Notes under the pieces: model-generated
Told to the model about the DNA's origin: nothing
What the model saw: only the letters and a program-made list of their open reading frames with translations
Database searches by the model: none
In this document: one piece after another, positions 42,996-52,478 of the stretch
Layout: every line of letters begins with the position of its first letter
Numbering within the stretch: the stretch's first letter is position 1
Program-made: the position numbers and the translations under genes
From: Paraburkholderia sp. BL21I4N1
GTDB taxonomy: Bacteria; Pseudomonadota; Gammaproteobacteria; Burkholderiales; Burkholderiaceae
DNA: 64,000 nucleotides
Reading direction: 5' to 3'
Assembly (NCBI RefSeq): GCF_002973525.1
Contig: NZ_PVEN01000002.1
Location: 1-64,000, forward strand

Positions 42996-44726
42996 ATGAC
43001 AACCCTGATTTCCGCACTTTCCCTGCAAATGGAAAGCGGCCACGGCCCGCTATTCCTCGACCTTTCCTTTACAGTAAAACTGGGCGACCGCATTGGTCTG
43101 TTGGGCCATAACGGCTGCGGCAAAAGCAGCCTGCTAGGCCTATTGGCCGGCAGCCGCGAACCGGGCGCCGGCAGCGTGCAATATGCGGGACAGTGCCGCC
43201 TGCAGCATGTCGAGCAACATCTGCCGCCGCGGCTCGAAAACCTGACGGCGCGCGAGGCGCTGCTCGAGGCAATAGACAAACAGCCGGAGCAACATTGGCG
43301 AGTCGACAGTCTGCTGAACGAACTGGCGTTGCCCGAGGCCGCCGAGACGCCCGTGGCCAACCTGAGCGGCGGGCAGCATACGCGCCTGCTGCTGGGGCGC
43401 GCCGTGTTGCAGGAGCCTAACCTGCTGTTACTGGACGAACCCAGCAATCATCTGGACCTGCCGTCGCTGTTGTGGCTCGAGGATTTCCTCGGCCGATGGC
43501 AGGGCGGTTTCATTCTCGTGTCGCACGATCCGCGACTGTTGGACACGCTCAGCGACAAGAGCTGGATTCTGCGCGATCAGCAGTTGTACAGCTTCGATTT
43601 GCCGTGCAGCGAGGCGTTGGTCGCATTGGCCGAGGCCGACGCCGCGGCGCAGTTGCGCCATGACGGCGAGCAAAAGGAAATCGACCGGTTGACGGCCAGC
43701 AGCAAACGCGTCGCCATCTGGGGTCGCGAGCATGACAATGAAAAACTGTTGCGTCAGGCCAAGAATATCCAGCGGCGCGCCGATAAGCTGAAAGACGATC
43801 AGACCTTCGTCAGTCGTGGCAGTCCGTGGTGCCTGAAATTGCACGGGAAGTCGCTGGCCGCCGATAGTCTGCTGGCATTTGAAGGCCTGCAGGTTCGCGC
43901 GCAGTCCGACCAGCCCGTGTTGTTCGAGCTGGACGCGCTGTGGTTGCGGCCGGGTGACAAGGTCGCGCTGCTGGGCAGCAACGGCGCCGGCAAGTCTTCG
44001 CTATTGCGGCAGTGCTGGAGCGACGTGCAGACCGGCGAGACACGCGCGGGCTGGCGCTATCATCCGGCGGCGCGCATCGCCTACTACGATCAGTCGCTGC
44101 GTCAGCTGGCCGACGAAGCGACGCTGCCCGACGCCCTCTACAAATTCGCGCCGGTTGGCGACAGGGAGCGGCGACAGGCCTTGATCTCGGCGGGGTTCGC
44201 CTATTCGCGACACGGCCAGAAGGTGGCCACGCTCAGCGGCGGTGAACGAGCGCGGTTGCTGTTCCTGGCGCTGTCCATGGCCAGCTATCACCTGTTATGG
44301 CTCGATGAACCGACCAATCACCTGGATCTGGACGGCAAGCGTGAACTCGCGACAGCGCTGGCCGCTTTCGTCGGCGGCTTTCTGCTGGTTTCGCACGATC
44401 GGGAACTGATCGAAAACAGTTGCAACCGCTTCTGGGTTATCGGCGACGGCCGGGTCCAGGAATGGCCGGACGCCGCCAGTGCGTATCAGCGTCTGTTCGC
44501 GACCGGCGACAAGGTGCGATCCGAGCCTGCTCCGGCTGCACGAGTCGATTTGAGCGTGCAGTCCGGCTTCGCTGGTGACGAGGCTGAAGTGCAATGGCAG
44601 CGCTGGTGCCAATTGGAATCGTGGCTAGAGATGGACCTGGCGCGCAAGCCGAAGCATCAAAAGCCTCATTTGCAGAAGGAATGGCAGCAGGAGATGCGTC
44701 GACTGGAGGAAAGGCTGGGCTTGTAA
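42996..44726 (+). CDS. ABC-F family ATPase
   Basis: A 576-aa soluble protein with two fused ATPase domains and no membrane segment, the ABC-F layout acting on ribosomes. Domain 1 has Walker A GHNGCGKSS, signature LSGGQHTRLLLGRA and Walker B LLLLDEPSNHLDLP. A charged linker at about 215-290 (QKEIDRLTASSKRVAIWGRE) is the interdomain arm. Domain 2 has GSNGAGKSS, LSGGERARLLFLAL and LLWLDEPTNHLDLDG. Start at ATG 42996 (MTTLISALSL); a TTG start upstream would overlap the leader. The leader peptide suggests induction by translation inhibitors. Subtype (housekeeping or resistance) is open. Confidence 0.85.
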   Translation: MTTLISALSLQMESGHGPLFLDLSFTVKLGDRIGLLGHNGCGKSSLLGLLAGSREPGAGSVQYAGQCRLQHVEQHLPPRLENLTAREALLEAIDKQPEQHWRVDSLLNELALPEAAETPVANLSGGQHTRLLLGRAVLQEPNLLLLDEPSNHLDLPSLLWLEDFLGRWQGGFILVSHDPRLLDTLSDKSWILRDQQLYSFDLPCSEALVALAEADAAAQLRHDGEQKEIDRLTASSKRVAIWGREHDNEKLLRQAKNIQRRADKLKDDQTFVSRGSPWCLKLHGKSLAADSLLAFEGLQVRAQSDQPVLFELDALWLRPGDKVALLGSNGAGKSSLLRQCWSDVQTGETRAGWRYHPAARIAYYDQSLRQLADEATLPDALYKFAPVGDRERRQALISAGFAYSRHGQKVATLSGGERARLLFLALSMASYHLLWLDEPTNHLDLDGKRELATALAAFVGGFLLVSHDRELIENSCNRFWVIGDGRVQEWPDAASAYQRLFATGDKVRSEPAPAARVDLSVQSGFAGDEAEVQWQRWCQLESWLEMDLARKPKHQKPHLQKEWQQEMRRLEERLGL

Positions 44727-44813
44727 AATCCGACTGAAAGATCCCTTCGGAACCCGTCTGGTAAAAAGCACGATTCCTGCCAATACCAGTCTGGTTCCTT
44801 CTCTCTCTCATCC

Positions 44814-45392
44814 ATGCCATCAATCGACCTCGAAGCCCAACTCGTCAACCTCGCAAGCGAATCGACGTGGTTCTGGTCCGCACTCGTTGCAGCGCGCGGT
44901 TTGAACCTGTCTTCCTGGTGTATCGGCGCAGGCGCTGTTCGCAATCTCGTATGGGACGCCCTTCATGAACTGCGCGTCCCATCCGCTCTTTCAGATGTCG
45001 ACGTGGCTTACTTCGAGGCGTCCGATCTCTCGTCCGCGCGCGATGCGGAATATCGACGCTGCCTGACGGATGCGTATCCATCGATGCCATGGGACGTGAC
45101 CAATCAGGCCGCCGTGCACCAATGGTTCGACGCAACGTTTGGTCATACCGTTGCGCCACTCGCTTCGTTGAAAGACGCCGTGGCATCGTGGCCGGAATTC
45201 GCCACCTCGGTCGGGCTGACGCTACGTTGGGACGATTCGATCGATGTGATTGCGCCCTATGGGCTCGACGATCTGTTCGGTATGGTGGTGCGACGAAATC
45301 CGGCGCGTGTCAGCGTGGAGACGTATCGGAAACGTGTGGAACAGAAGCAATATCCACAGCGCTGGCCTCGAGTGACTATCGTCCCGAGCTGA
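44814..45392 (+). CDS. Nucleotidyltransferase family protein (DUF925-like)
   Basis: A 192-aa protein of the uncharacterised nucleotidyltransferase-like family. It has CIGAGAVRNLVWDALH (GAG plus RN.VWD) and LSDVDVAYFE, the two-Asp metal-site pattern. A second conserved region PWDVTNQAAVHQWF and C-terminal YRKRVEQKQYPQRWPRV agree. The biochemical substrate is unknown. It stands alone, 87 bases after the ABC-F gene. Confidence 0.82.
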   Translation: MPSIDLEAQLVNLASESTWFWSALVAARGLNLSSWCIGAGAVRNLVWDALHELRVPSALSDVDVAYFEASDLSSARDAEYRRCLTDAYPSMPWDVTNQAAVHQWFDATFGHTVAPLASLKDAVASWPEFATSVGLTLRWDDSIDVIAPYGLDDLFGMVVRRNPARVSVETYRKRVEQKQYPQRWPRVTIVPS

Positions 45393-45526
45393 TTTCTCCG
45401 GGGTGCGGATCCACTCCCAGCTTCGTCCGGTTAGCGTCATTCACCCGCGATTCGTTTGCTACACTGAATCAGCCTACCCGCGTCAATCCTTTATCGCGGA
45501 ACAGAAAGTAGTGCGGAGGTGTTGCC

Positions 45527-45910
45527 ATGCAGGAAGAACCGTTGCTTGAAGCCTTGAATGCGCACTGGCGCGCATCGGCGGCCGGCGATCTGGACGCGGA
45601 GCATGCTATTTACGCTGACGACGCCATCTGCGACTATCCCCAATCGGGTGAGCGAATTCTCGGCCGGGCCAATTTGCAGGCACTACGCGGACATCATCCC
45701 GACAAGCCATCGGGATTCGACGTCAGGCGCATTCAGGGCGAAGGGAATCTGTGGGTGACGGAATACGAAATCACCTATAGCGGCCGCGCGTTCTGGACGG
45801 TCAGCATCATGGAGTTTCGTGACGGCAAGGTCGTCCACGAGACCCAGTATTTTTCGGATCCCTTTGAAGCACCCGGTTGGCGTAAGCAATGGGTTCAGCA
45901 GACCGCGTGA
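45527..45910 (+). CDS. SnoaL-like / NTF2-fold protein
   Basis: A 127-aa protein with the NTF2-like pattern: LEALNAHWRASAAGDLDAEHAIYADDAICDYPQSGERILGRANLQALRGHHP, then strands ending FWTVSIMEFRDGKVVHETQYFSDPFEAP. Related proteins are isomerases, dehydratases or ligand binders; the substrate is unknown. A GGAGG-like site (GCGGAGGTG) precedes the ATG, and a strong terminator follows. Confidence 0.82.
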   Translation: MQEEPLLEALNAHWRASAAGDLDAEHAIYADDAICDYPQSGERILGRANLQALRGHHPDKPSGFDVRRIQGEGNLWVTEYEITYSGRAFWTVSIMEFRDGKVVHETQYFSDPFEAPGWRKQWVQQTA

Positions 45911-45918
45911 TACCCCAA

Positions 45919-45941
45919 GGCGGTCGGATGACCGCCTTTTT
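45919..45941 (+). terminator. Rho-independent terminator
   Basis: GGCGGTC-GGAT-GACCGCC followed by TTTTT, 8 bases past the stop of the SnoaL-like gene. Confidence 0.92.
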
Positions 45942-46308
45942 ATTGCAGCGCCACAAATCGATTGACGCGGCCGGTTTGCGTCCGCGGCGAGTGCCTCGTG
46001 GGCTTCGACATCTCCGCTAACCTCGCACGTCGCGTCAATCAGGCCCGTCAATGCCGTTTGAATGTCGTTTCGCGGCGCGCCGCTGACGTCCGACCCATGC
46101 GGCTTCCCACCGACTCACCGCGGCGATTCAAACGCTTGATCGTTTGGTGAGCGTCCTCCAGAAATCTTGTCGGCAGCGCGCTGACAAATCAAGACAATCA
46201 GATCAAAGACGCGCGGCGTCGGCGTGGTGTTTAAAGCCGCCGTCAGCGCGACGAACCATGCCGCAGCCGGCGCGCACAAGATGCGTCGCAGCTTCAGGAG
46301 GAGACATC
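45942..46308. other. Intergenic region without a recognised gene
   Basis: 367 bases between the terminator and the duplicated lipoprotein gene. I see no credible coding frame or RNA gene. The right end carries the AGGAGG ribosome binding site of the next gene (46296-46302). Confidence 0.6.
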
Positions 46309-48714
46309 ATGAAACAGACGCGCATCACAGCCGAAGCAGCCACCAACGCGCTGCACGGGGCAGGGTCGGCACGGTCGCCACGGTCCCGAAGAGCCGCGCA
46401 CACGCGAGCGTGGTGCGCACCGATCGGCGTCGGCGTCGCGTTGTTGACCGCCGCCTTGCTGATGTCCGCTTGCGCGGACGCGAGTTCGAGCACCACGGAT
46501 ACGTCGTCCACGCCGGCGAAACCCGCTAGCGGATCGATGAGCGCGGCGATGAGCGCGGCGAGCGCAACCGGCAATACCGTCACCGCAACGCCGTCTCAAG
46601 ACACCGCCCTTAACACCGCCGACACCTCGCACGGCACCGCCGCATCGTCACGCCCGTCACTCGAACTCGCCAAGGCCAAACAACTTGCTGCCGAACAGGC
46701 GGTCGCCGAACGTCTGCCGTCGGCCAGCGGCATGACCGAAAAGCGTACCCGCCCACTAACGTTGCGCGATTCCGGCATCGACGGTTCGCTGATGTTCGCG
46801 CGCGACGTCGACTTTCGGGTCACGGGCGACATCGGCTTCATGATCCACGACATGGCCGCGACGCTGACTCCCGCGCATCCCGGGCAGCCGATCGTATTCG
46901 ACGACCCGACGAGCGTGACGATCAACGTGCACCGCGGCGACGTCACGCTCGACAGCGCCAGGCTCACCGCGATCTTCGACCGCTACCTGTTCCAGTATCA
47001 AGGCTCGCCGCTGCGCAACATGCGGGTGGTGCCGCAAGATGGCGGCAGCTTGCGCATCACCGGCGAGATGCATCGCGAAACCTGGGTGCCGATCGTGCTG
47101 AGCGGCGCCTTGTCGATGCGCAACGCCAATGAACTCGTGTTCCACGCCGATCACGTCGAAGTTGCCGGCGTCGGCGCCGACAAGCTGATGCAGGCCGCGC
47201 ACGTCAAGATGGCCGACCTGCTGAAAGTCGACACGCCGATCGCGCGTCTGGACGGCGACGACGTGGTAATGCAGGTCGCCAAACTGACGCCGCCACCCGC
47301 GTTACGCATGAGCATCACGCACATCGACACGAGCGCGGCCGGCGTACGCTTCACGCTGGACGACCACACGGTGCCGAAAATCGACTGGCCCGCGACGATG
47401 CCCACCCGCGGCCTGCTGGTGCAGGGCGGCGACGTGAAATTCATGCGCTCGATGCCGATGAACATCGACATGGCGATCACGCCGCTCGACGCCAACACGC
47501 CCTTCGTGCTGGACCTGTACCACTACCGCGACCAGATGGCCGCCGGCTATCTGACCTTCGACGAGGCGGGCGCGCTGGATGTGCATCTGCCGTCCTATTC
47601 GACGCTCGCCAGTGCAAGCGCCAGCACCAGCGCCGCCGCGGCGAACGACACGGCGCAGCAAACGGGCAGCGCCGGCGCGCGTTTCAACGACAGCTTCATC
47701 CGCGCGCAACAGGCTTCGCTCGCGCAGGCGCGGCTGGTCTGGCAACATGTGCCGCCGACCTTGAGGGCTGCCTCGGTTGCCCGCGCAATCCCGGTCGGCA
47801 CACGCGCGGCATTCAGCGGCCAGAGCATGGCGACGCCCGGATCCGCATTCACCGACGAGCGTCATTCGCCGGGCGTCGCGCCGTTGATTCACGTCGAGAA
47901 CGTCGACTTCTACGTAGCCGGGCGGATCGGTTTTCATGTGCGATCGCTGGACGCGCAGATGGTGCCGAAGCACCCGGGCCAGCCCGTCGATCTGGACGAC
48001 CCGGATCAATACGATATTCACATCATCGGGGGCGAGGTGGTCGAACCGTGGCCGGCCATGGCGGCGCTGTTCAACGACTACCTGCTCGACTACGAGCCGC
48101 GCTCGCTGAACGATCTGCAATTGAAACCCGTCGACGGTAAGCTCGAAGTCACCGGTGGCATCAAGTTGTGGAATCACTTTCCCGGCGTATGGCTGCCGAC
48201 CACGATGAGCGGCACGATCGTCGCGAAGGACGAACGGCATCTCGTGTACGAACCGACCTCGGTGAAAGTGCTGGGCGTGCCGCAGGCGGGCTTGCTGCGC
48301 GCGCTGGATATTCCGCTGGCGTCGTTGACGCCGTTCACGCGCAAGGGCGTGGCGTTAAAGGGCAACGAACTGGTGTTCGACCAGTACACGGTGTTTCCGC
48401 CGCCGGTGCTGCAAGGGCGCCTCGCCAGCGCGACGGTGACGGACGAAGGCCTGGTGCTGAAATTCAAGCGTGACGGCGCGATTGCCGCGGCGCGGCCGCC
48501 CGCGAATGCGGGCAAGAGTTTCGTGTGGATCGAATCCGGCGACGTGAAGATGTTCAATTCGCTGGTGACGAATACGAGAACCTTCATCAAGGACAGTTCG
48601 AACCCGGGCGTGATGAAATTCGATCTGTACGCCTATCGCCGCGACGTGTCGAAGGGCACGGTACGAATGGGCACCGACGGCGGCCTCGACGTCGACCTGG
48701 CCACGAGAAAGTAG
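46309..48714 (+). CDS. Large lipoprotein with two homologous domains
   Basis: An 801-aa exported protein. The signal ends in a lipobox (LLMSACADA) and is followed by ~110 residues of Ser/Thr/Ala-rich spacer. Two related halves follow. Residues ~165-420 contain V(D)F.V.GDIGFMIHDM, HPGQPIVFDDP, FDRYLFQYQGSPLRN and GEMHRETWVPIVLSG; residues ~525-790 contain VDFYVAGRIGFHVRSL, HPGQPVDLDDP, FNDYLLDYEPRSLND and GIKLWNHFPGVWLPTTMSG. This is an internal duplication, likely lipid- or polymer-binding in the envelope. The ATG at 46309 follows AGGAGGAG. Family not recognised. Convergent with iolB. Confidence 0.78.
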   Translation: MKQTRITAEAATNALHGAGSARSPRSRRAAHTRAWCAPIGVGVALLTAALLMSACADASSSTTDTSSTPAKPASGSMSAAMSAASATGNTVTATPSQDTALNTADTSHGTAASSRPSLELAKAKQLAAEQAVAERLPSASGMTEKRTRPLTLRDSGIDGSLMFARDVDFRVTGDIGFMIHDMAATLTPAHPGQPIVFDDPTSVTINVHRGDVTLDSARLTAIFDRYLFQYQGSPLRNMRVVPQDGGSLRITGEMHRETWVPIVLSGALSMRNANELVFHADHVEVAGVGADKLMQAAHVKMADLLKVDTPIARLDGDDVVMQVAKLTPPPALRMSITHIDTSAAGVRFTLDDHTVPKIDWPATMPTRGLLVQGGDVKFMRSMPMNIDMAITPLDANTPFVLDLYHYRDQMAAGYLTFDEAGALDVHLPSYSTLASASASTSAAAANDTAQQTGSAGARFNDSFIRAQQASLAQARLVWQHVPPTLRAASVARAIPVGTRAAFSGQSMATPGSAFTDERHSPGVAPLIHVENVDFYVAGRIGFHVRSLDAQMVPKHPGQPVDLDDPDQYDIHIIGGEVVEPWPAMAALFNDYLLDYEPRSLNDLQLKPVDGKLEVTGGIKLWNHFPGVWLPTTMSGTIVAKDERHLVYEPTSVKVLGVPQAGLLRALDIPLASLTPFTRKGVALKGNELVFDQYTVFPPPVLQGRLASATVTDEGLVLKFKRDGAIAAARPPANAGKSFVWIESGDVKMFNSLVTNTRTFIKDSSNPGVMKFDLYAYRRDVSKGTVRMGTDGGLDVDLATRK

Positions 48715-48730
48715 CGAACGTCACGTCACA

Positions 48731-48756
48731 TCACGGCGCGTCGGGACGCGCCGTGA
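48731..48756. terminator. Bidirectional hairpin between convergent genes
   Basis: TCACGGCGCGTC-GG-GACGCGCCGTGA is a perfect 12-bp stem exactly between the lipoprotein stop and the iolB stop. No T-run on either side, so termination strength is uncertain. Confidence 0.55.
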
Positions 48757-48767
48757 TGCCAGACCGC

Positions 48768-49568
48768 TCAAGCGTCTTTATGGATGATCCATTCATGCGC
48801 CGGGTCGTTGCGGAAATGCCAGACCCGTTGGCCGCCGGCCATCACATTCAGATAGTACGAGTCGTAACCATACGGCACGATCACCGGATGATAGCCACGC
48901 GGCACCATCACCACGTCGTGATTTTCCACGGCCATCGATTCGTCGATGTCGCGCATGTCGGTGTACACGCGCTGGAACGCGAAGCCTTGCGGCGGATTCA
49001 AGCGGTGGTAGTAAGTCTCTTCGAGCGAACTCTCGTGCGGGACATTGTCTGTGTCGTGCTTATGCGGCGGATAGCTCGATGCGTGGCCGCCCGGCGTTCT
49101 GACTTCGACGACCAGTAACGACTCCGCCTGCTCGGTCTGCGGAAGAATATCGCACACGTAGCGCGTATTCAGGCCCTTGCCGCGCGTGGAGCGCTTCATG
49201 GAAGCCGGTTCGATCAGCCGCGCCGGGAACTCGCCCTTGGCCGGCGCGCTCGCCACGCCGATCTCCGCCTCGCGATTGGCGCGCACCGTCGCGCGCACAC
49301 CGGGCGGCAAATACACCGCATACGGCGCGGCGTCTTCGAACACGTTGTCGCGCGAACCCAAAGCGGTCCACGTGGCATGCTCGGTTTCGATATCCACCGC
49401 GCCGGTCAGCACGACGATACACACCTCGCGCGCCGCTTCGAGCACATGCACCACTTCGTTCGCGCCCAACCGGTAAGCGGCGAATCCCACGTACCGCCAG
49501 CACGCCGACTCCGGCGTGACCCGCGCGATCGTCTGGCCGTCGCGCTGCGCCTTCACCAATAAGCTCAT
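48768..49568 (-). CDS. iolB: 5-deoxyglucuronate isomerase
   Basis: A 266-aa bicupin enzyme that isomerises 5-deoxy-D-glucuronate to 5-dehydro-2-deoxy-D-gluconate in myo-inositol breakdown. The family block SSYPPHKHDTDNVPHESSLEETYYHRLNPPQGFAFQRVYTD, with metal-site His and Glu, is present, as is GYHPVIVPYGYDSYYLNVMAG. The ATG at 49568 overlaps the iolE stop (ATGA), so it is translationally coupled and last in the operon. Length matches the family. Confidence 0.95.
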   Translation of the reverse strand: MSLLVKAQRDGQTIARVTPESACWRYVGFAAYRLGANEVVHVLEAAREVCIVVLTGAVDIETEHATWTALGSRDNVFEDAAPYAVYLPPGVRATVRANREAEIGVASAPAKGEFPARLIEPASMKRSTRGKGLNTRYVCDILPQTEQAESLLVVEVRTPGGHASSYPPHKHDTDNVPHESSLEETYYHRLNPPQGFAFQRVYTDMRDIDESMAVENHDVVMVPRGYHPVIVPYGYDSYYLNVMAGGQRVWHFRNDPAHEWIIHKDA

Positions 49569-50494
49569 GCTGCCTCCTGATCCACGCCATTGCCCACACC
49601 GTCGAGCGGCGCATCCACCAACGCGCGCAACGTGCGATAACCCTTCTGCGCATACTCGAACGACGGCGCGACCACCGGGTCCTGTTCCGCTTCGACCACG
49701 AGCCAGCCGCAATAGCCGTGACGCTTCAGGCGCTCGATGATGGCCGGGAAATTCACCGCGCCGTCGCCCGGCACCGTGAAAGCGCCGGCAATCACCGCGT
49801 CGAGAAAACTCCAGTTGCGATTGCGTGCGAGCTTCATCACGGCGGGGCGCACGTCCTTGCAATGCACGTGGCACACGCGGCCGATATGTTTGTCGAGCAC
49901 CGCCAGCGGATCGCCGCCCGCGAACGTGATGTGCCCCGCGTCGAACAACAGGCCGACGGCGTCGCTCGTGCGCGCCATCAACTGATCGACGTCGGCGGGC
50001 GTTTCGACATAGGCGCCCATGTGATGGTGATAAGCCAGTCGCACGCCACGACTCAACGTATAGCGGGCGAATTCATCGACCCGCGCCGCGTACGCCGCCC
50101 ATTGCGCGTCGCTGAAAAAACGCGGCCGTTGATACAACGGCTGCGGCGCGCCCTGAATCGAATCGGCCACCTCGCCATAGACCATGGCCGTCGCGCCGTT
50201 TTGCGCGAGCAGTTCCAGATGCGGGCCGACCGCCGCGATTTCGTCTTCCACGCTGCCGCGCGCGAGGCGGCCGGAATACCAGCCGGACACCAGCGCGAGA
50301 TCGTATTGCGCGAGCAGCGCCTTCAGCGCCTGCGGCTCGCGCGGAAATTTGTTGCCCAGTTCAAAGCCCTGATAGCCGATCTGGCGGCCTTCCGTCAGCG
50401 CTACGTCGAGTGGCGTCTCGCCGCCGAGCGAAGGCAGATCGTCGTTCATCCACGATAACGGGTTGATGCCGATACGTACGTCGAAAGCAGTCAT
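49565..50494 (-). CDS. iolE: Myo-inosose-2 dehydratase
   Basis: A 309-aa TIM-barrel enzyme that dehydrates 2-keto-myo-inositol. Family motifs are VRIGINPLSWMNDDLPSLGGETPLD, FELGNKFPR, LAYHHHMGAYVETPADVD, FDAGHITFAGGDPL and VHCKDVR, with the metal-binding Glu, Asp, His and Glu positions preserved (WLVVEAEQDP). It is 10 bases downstream of iolD and overlaps iolB. The C-terminus has a short extra tail. Confidence 0.95.
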   Translation of the reverse strand: MTAFDVRIGINPLSWMNDDLPSLGGETPLDVALTEGRQIGYQGFELGNKFPREPQALKALLAQYDLALVSGWYSGRLARGSVEDEIAAVGPHLELLAQNGATAMVYGEVADSIQGAPQPLYQRPRFFSDAQWAAYAARVDEFARYTLSRGVRLAYHHHMGAYVETPADVDQLMARTSDAVGLLFDAGHITFAGGDPLAVLDKHIGRVCHVHCKDVRPAVMKLARNRNWSFLDAVIAGAFTVPGDGAVNFPAIIERLKRHGYCGWLVVEAEQDPVVAPSFEYAQKGYRTLRALVDAPLDGVGNGVDQEAA

Positions 50495-50504
50495 GCGGAC
50501 GTCC

Positions 50505-52478
50505 TCATTCGTTGTCGGGTTGGGCAGCGTGCTCGCCGGCGTCGGCCGATTCGGCGCGGGCCGCGAGCTGCGCGTCGTATTTCGCGCGCGCGTCGCGCAC
50601 GGCGGGGCGCGCCGACACTTCGGGCACGGCGACTTCCCACCACCAGCCGCCTTCGTCGGTGGTGCGGGCAGGGTCGGTGTCGATACTGATCACGTAAGTG
50701 CGATCCGCGGCGCGTGCGCGTTGCAGCGCCGCTTCGAGTGCGGCGATATTCGCGACGTGCTCGGCTTGTGCGCCGAGAGAGCGCGCATGCGCGGCGAAAT
50801 CGATTTGCGGTGCGCCGAGCGGACCCTGCATGCAGTCCTCCAGCAGATTGTTGAACGGTGCGCCGCCGCACGCCTGTTGCAAGCGGTTGATGCAGCCGTA
50901 GCCGCGATTGTCGAGCACCACGACGATCAGCTTCGCGCCAATCATCACCGAGGTCGCGATCTCGCTGTTCATCATCAGATAGCTGCCGTCGCCGACCATC
51001 ACGATCACTTCGCGCGCCGGCCGCGCGAGCTTCGCGCCGAGACCGCCGGCAATCTCGTAGCCCATGCACGAATAGCCGTATTCGACGTGATACGCGCCCG
51101 GTTTGCCGGCGCGCCACAGCTTGTGCAATTCGGCGGGCAGGGTGCCCGCCGCGCAGACGACGATGTCGTTCGCCGCCGATCCCGGGCTCGAACGCTGGAT
51201 CGCACCGATCACATCGCCTTCGTATGGCAGCACGCTGTCGCGTTGCGGCGCATGCGTGAGCGTGCTCACGGTGTCGCGCCAGCTTGCCGCGAGTTTGTGC
51301 GCGCGTGCGGTCCAGGGGCGTTCCGCGTGCCATCCTTCCAGCGGTTCGGCGAGCGCGTCGAGTGCGAGACGCGCGTCGGCTTCCACGACGAGGGCGCGAT
51401 GTTTGATGCCGTCGAATGCGTTGGCGTTGATCGCCACCACGTCGGCCTGCGTGAACAACGTGTTCGAGCCGGTGGTGAAGTCCTGTAGACGCGTGCCGAT
51501 GGCGAGCACGCAGTCGGCATCGTGCGCGAGCGCGTTGGCCGCCGGCGAACCCGTCACGCCCAGCGCCCCCGCGTTCAACGGATCGTTCCACGCCAGCGAG
51601 CCCTTGCCGGCCTGGGTTTCCGCGACCGGCACGCCGTGCGTGGTGGCGAAGCGATGCAGCGCGTCGGTGGCGTGGCCGTAGAGCACGCCACCGCCCGCAA
51701 CGATCAGCGGCCGTTTGGCGCGACGCAAATGCGCGACGGCGGCTTCGATCTCATCGACACGCGGCGCCGGCGCATGAAAGCGGACCCTGCGCGGCTCGAA
51801 AAACTCCACGGGGAAATCCCACGCTTGAGCCTGCACGTCTTGCGGCAACGCGAGCGTGACGGGACCGCACAACGCTGCGTCGGTCAGCACGCGCACGGCG
51901 CGCGGCAACGCATTTAGCAACTGCGCCGGATGCACGATCCGGTCGAAATAGCGCGACACCGGTTTGAGCGCGTCGTTGGCGGAAACGCCGCCGTCGTGAA
52001 AGTCTTCCACCTGCTGCAACACCGGATCCGGCGCGCGCGACACGAAGATGTCGCCGGGCAGCAGCAACACCGGCAAACGGTTCACATGGGCCAGTGCCGC
52101 CGCCGTCACCAGATTGGTAGCACCCGGTCCGATCGAGGTCGTCACGGCCATCATGCGGCGGCGGAAATGCGCTTTCGCGAAAGCAATCGCGCTGTGCGCC
52201 ATTGCCTGTTCATTGTGGGCGCGCAGCGTCGGCAATTCCTCGCGATGCTGATACAGCGCCTCGCCGATCCCCGCGACATTGCCATGCCCGAAGATCGCGA
52301 AGACGCCGCCGAATAGCGTCTCGGTGTCTTTGCCGTCTTCGGTGAGGACGCGTTGCGCGGCAAGATAGCGCACCAGCGCCTGAGCGGTCGTCAGGCGGAT
52401 CGTGCTGGATACCGAGGGACGCGCCTGGGTGGCGTCGTTGGCGGACGCCGTGTCGTGATGCATTACGCGCTGGTTCAT
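50505..52478 (-). CDS. iolD: 3D-(3,5/4)-trihydroxycyclohexane-1,2-dione hydrolase
   Basis: A 657-aa thiamine-diphosphate enzyme that opens the inositol ring. The N-terminal pyrimidine domain includes FGIFGHGNVAGIG-like FAIFGHGNVAGIGEAL and the conserved RAHNEQAMAHSAIAFAKA. The C-terminal TPP site has GDGSYLMMNSEIATSVMIGAKLIVVVLDNRGYGCIN. The ATG at 52478 overlaps the iolC stop (ATGA). A Pro/Ala/Glu-rich tail ends the protein. Length agrees with IolD. Confidence 0.95.
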   Translation of the reverse strand: MNQRVMHHDTASANDATQARPSVSSTIRLTTAQALVRYLAAQRVLTEDGKDTETLFGGVFAIFGHGNVAGIGEALYQHREELPTLRAHNEQAMAHSAIAFAKAHFRRRMMAVTTSIGPGATNLVTAAALAHVNRLPVLLLPGDIFVSRAPDPVLQQVEDFHDGGVSANDALKPVSRYFDRIVHPAQLLNALPRAVRVLTDAALCGPVTLALPQDVQAQAWDFPVEFFEPRRVRFHAPAPRVDEIEAAVAHLRRAKRPLIVAGGGVLYGHATDALHRFATTHGVPVAETQAGKGSLAWNDPLNAGALGVTGSPAANALAHDADCVLAIGTRLQDFTTGSNTLFTQADVVAINANAFDGIKHRALVVEADARLALDALAEPLEGWHAERPWTARAHKLAASWRDTVSTLTHAPQRDSVLPYEGDVIGAIQRSSPGSAANDIVVCAAGTLPAELHKLWRAGKPGAYHVEYGYSCMGYEIAGGLGAKLARPAREVIVMVGDGSYLMMNSEIATSVMIGAKLIVVVLDNRGYGCINRLQQACGGAPFNNLLEDCMQGPLGAPQIDFAAHARSLGAQAEHVANIAALEAALQRARAADRTYVISIDTDPARTTDEGGWWWEVAVPEVSARPAVRDARAKYDAQLAARAESADAGEHAAQPDNE

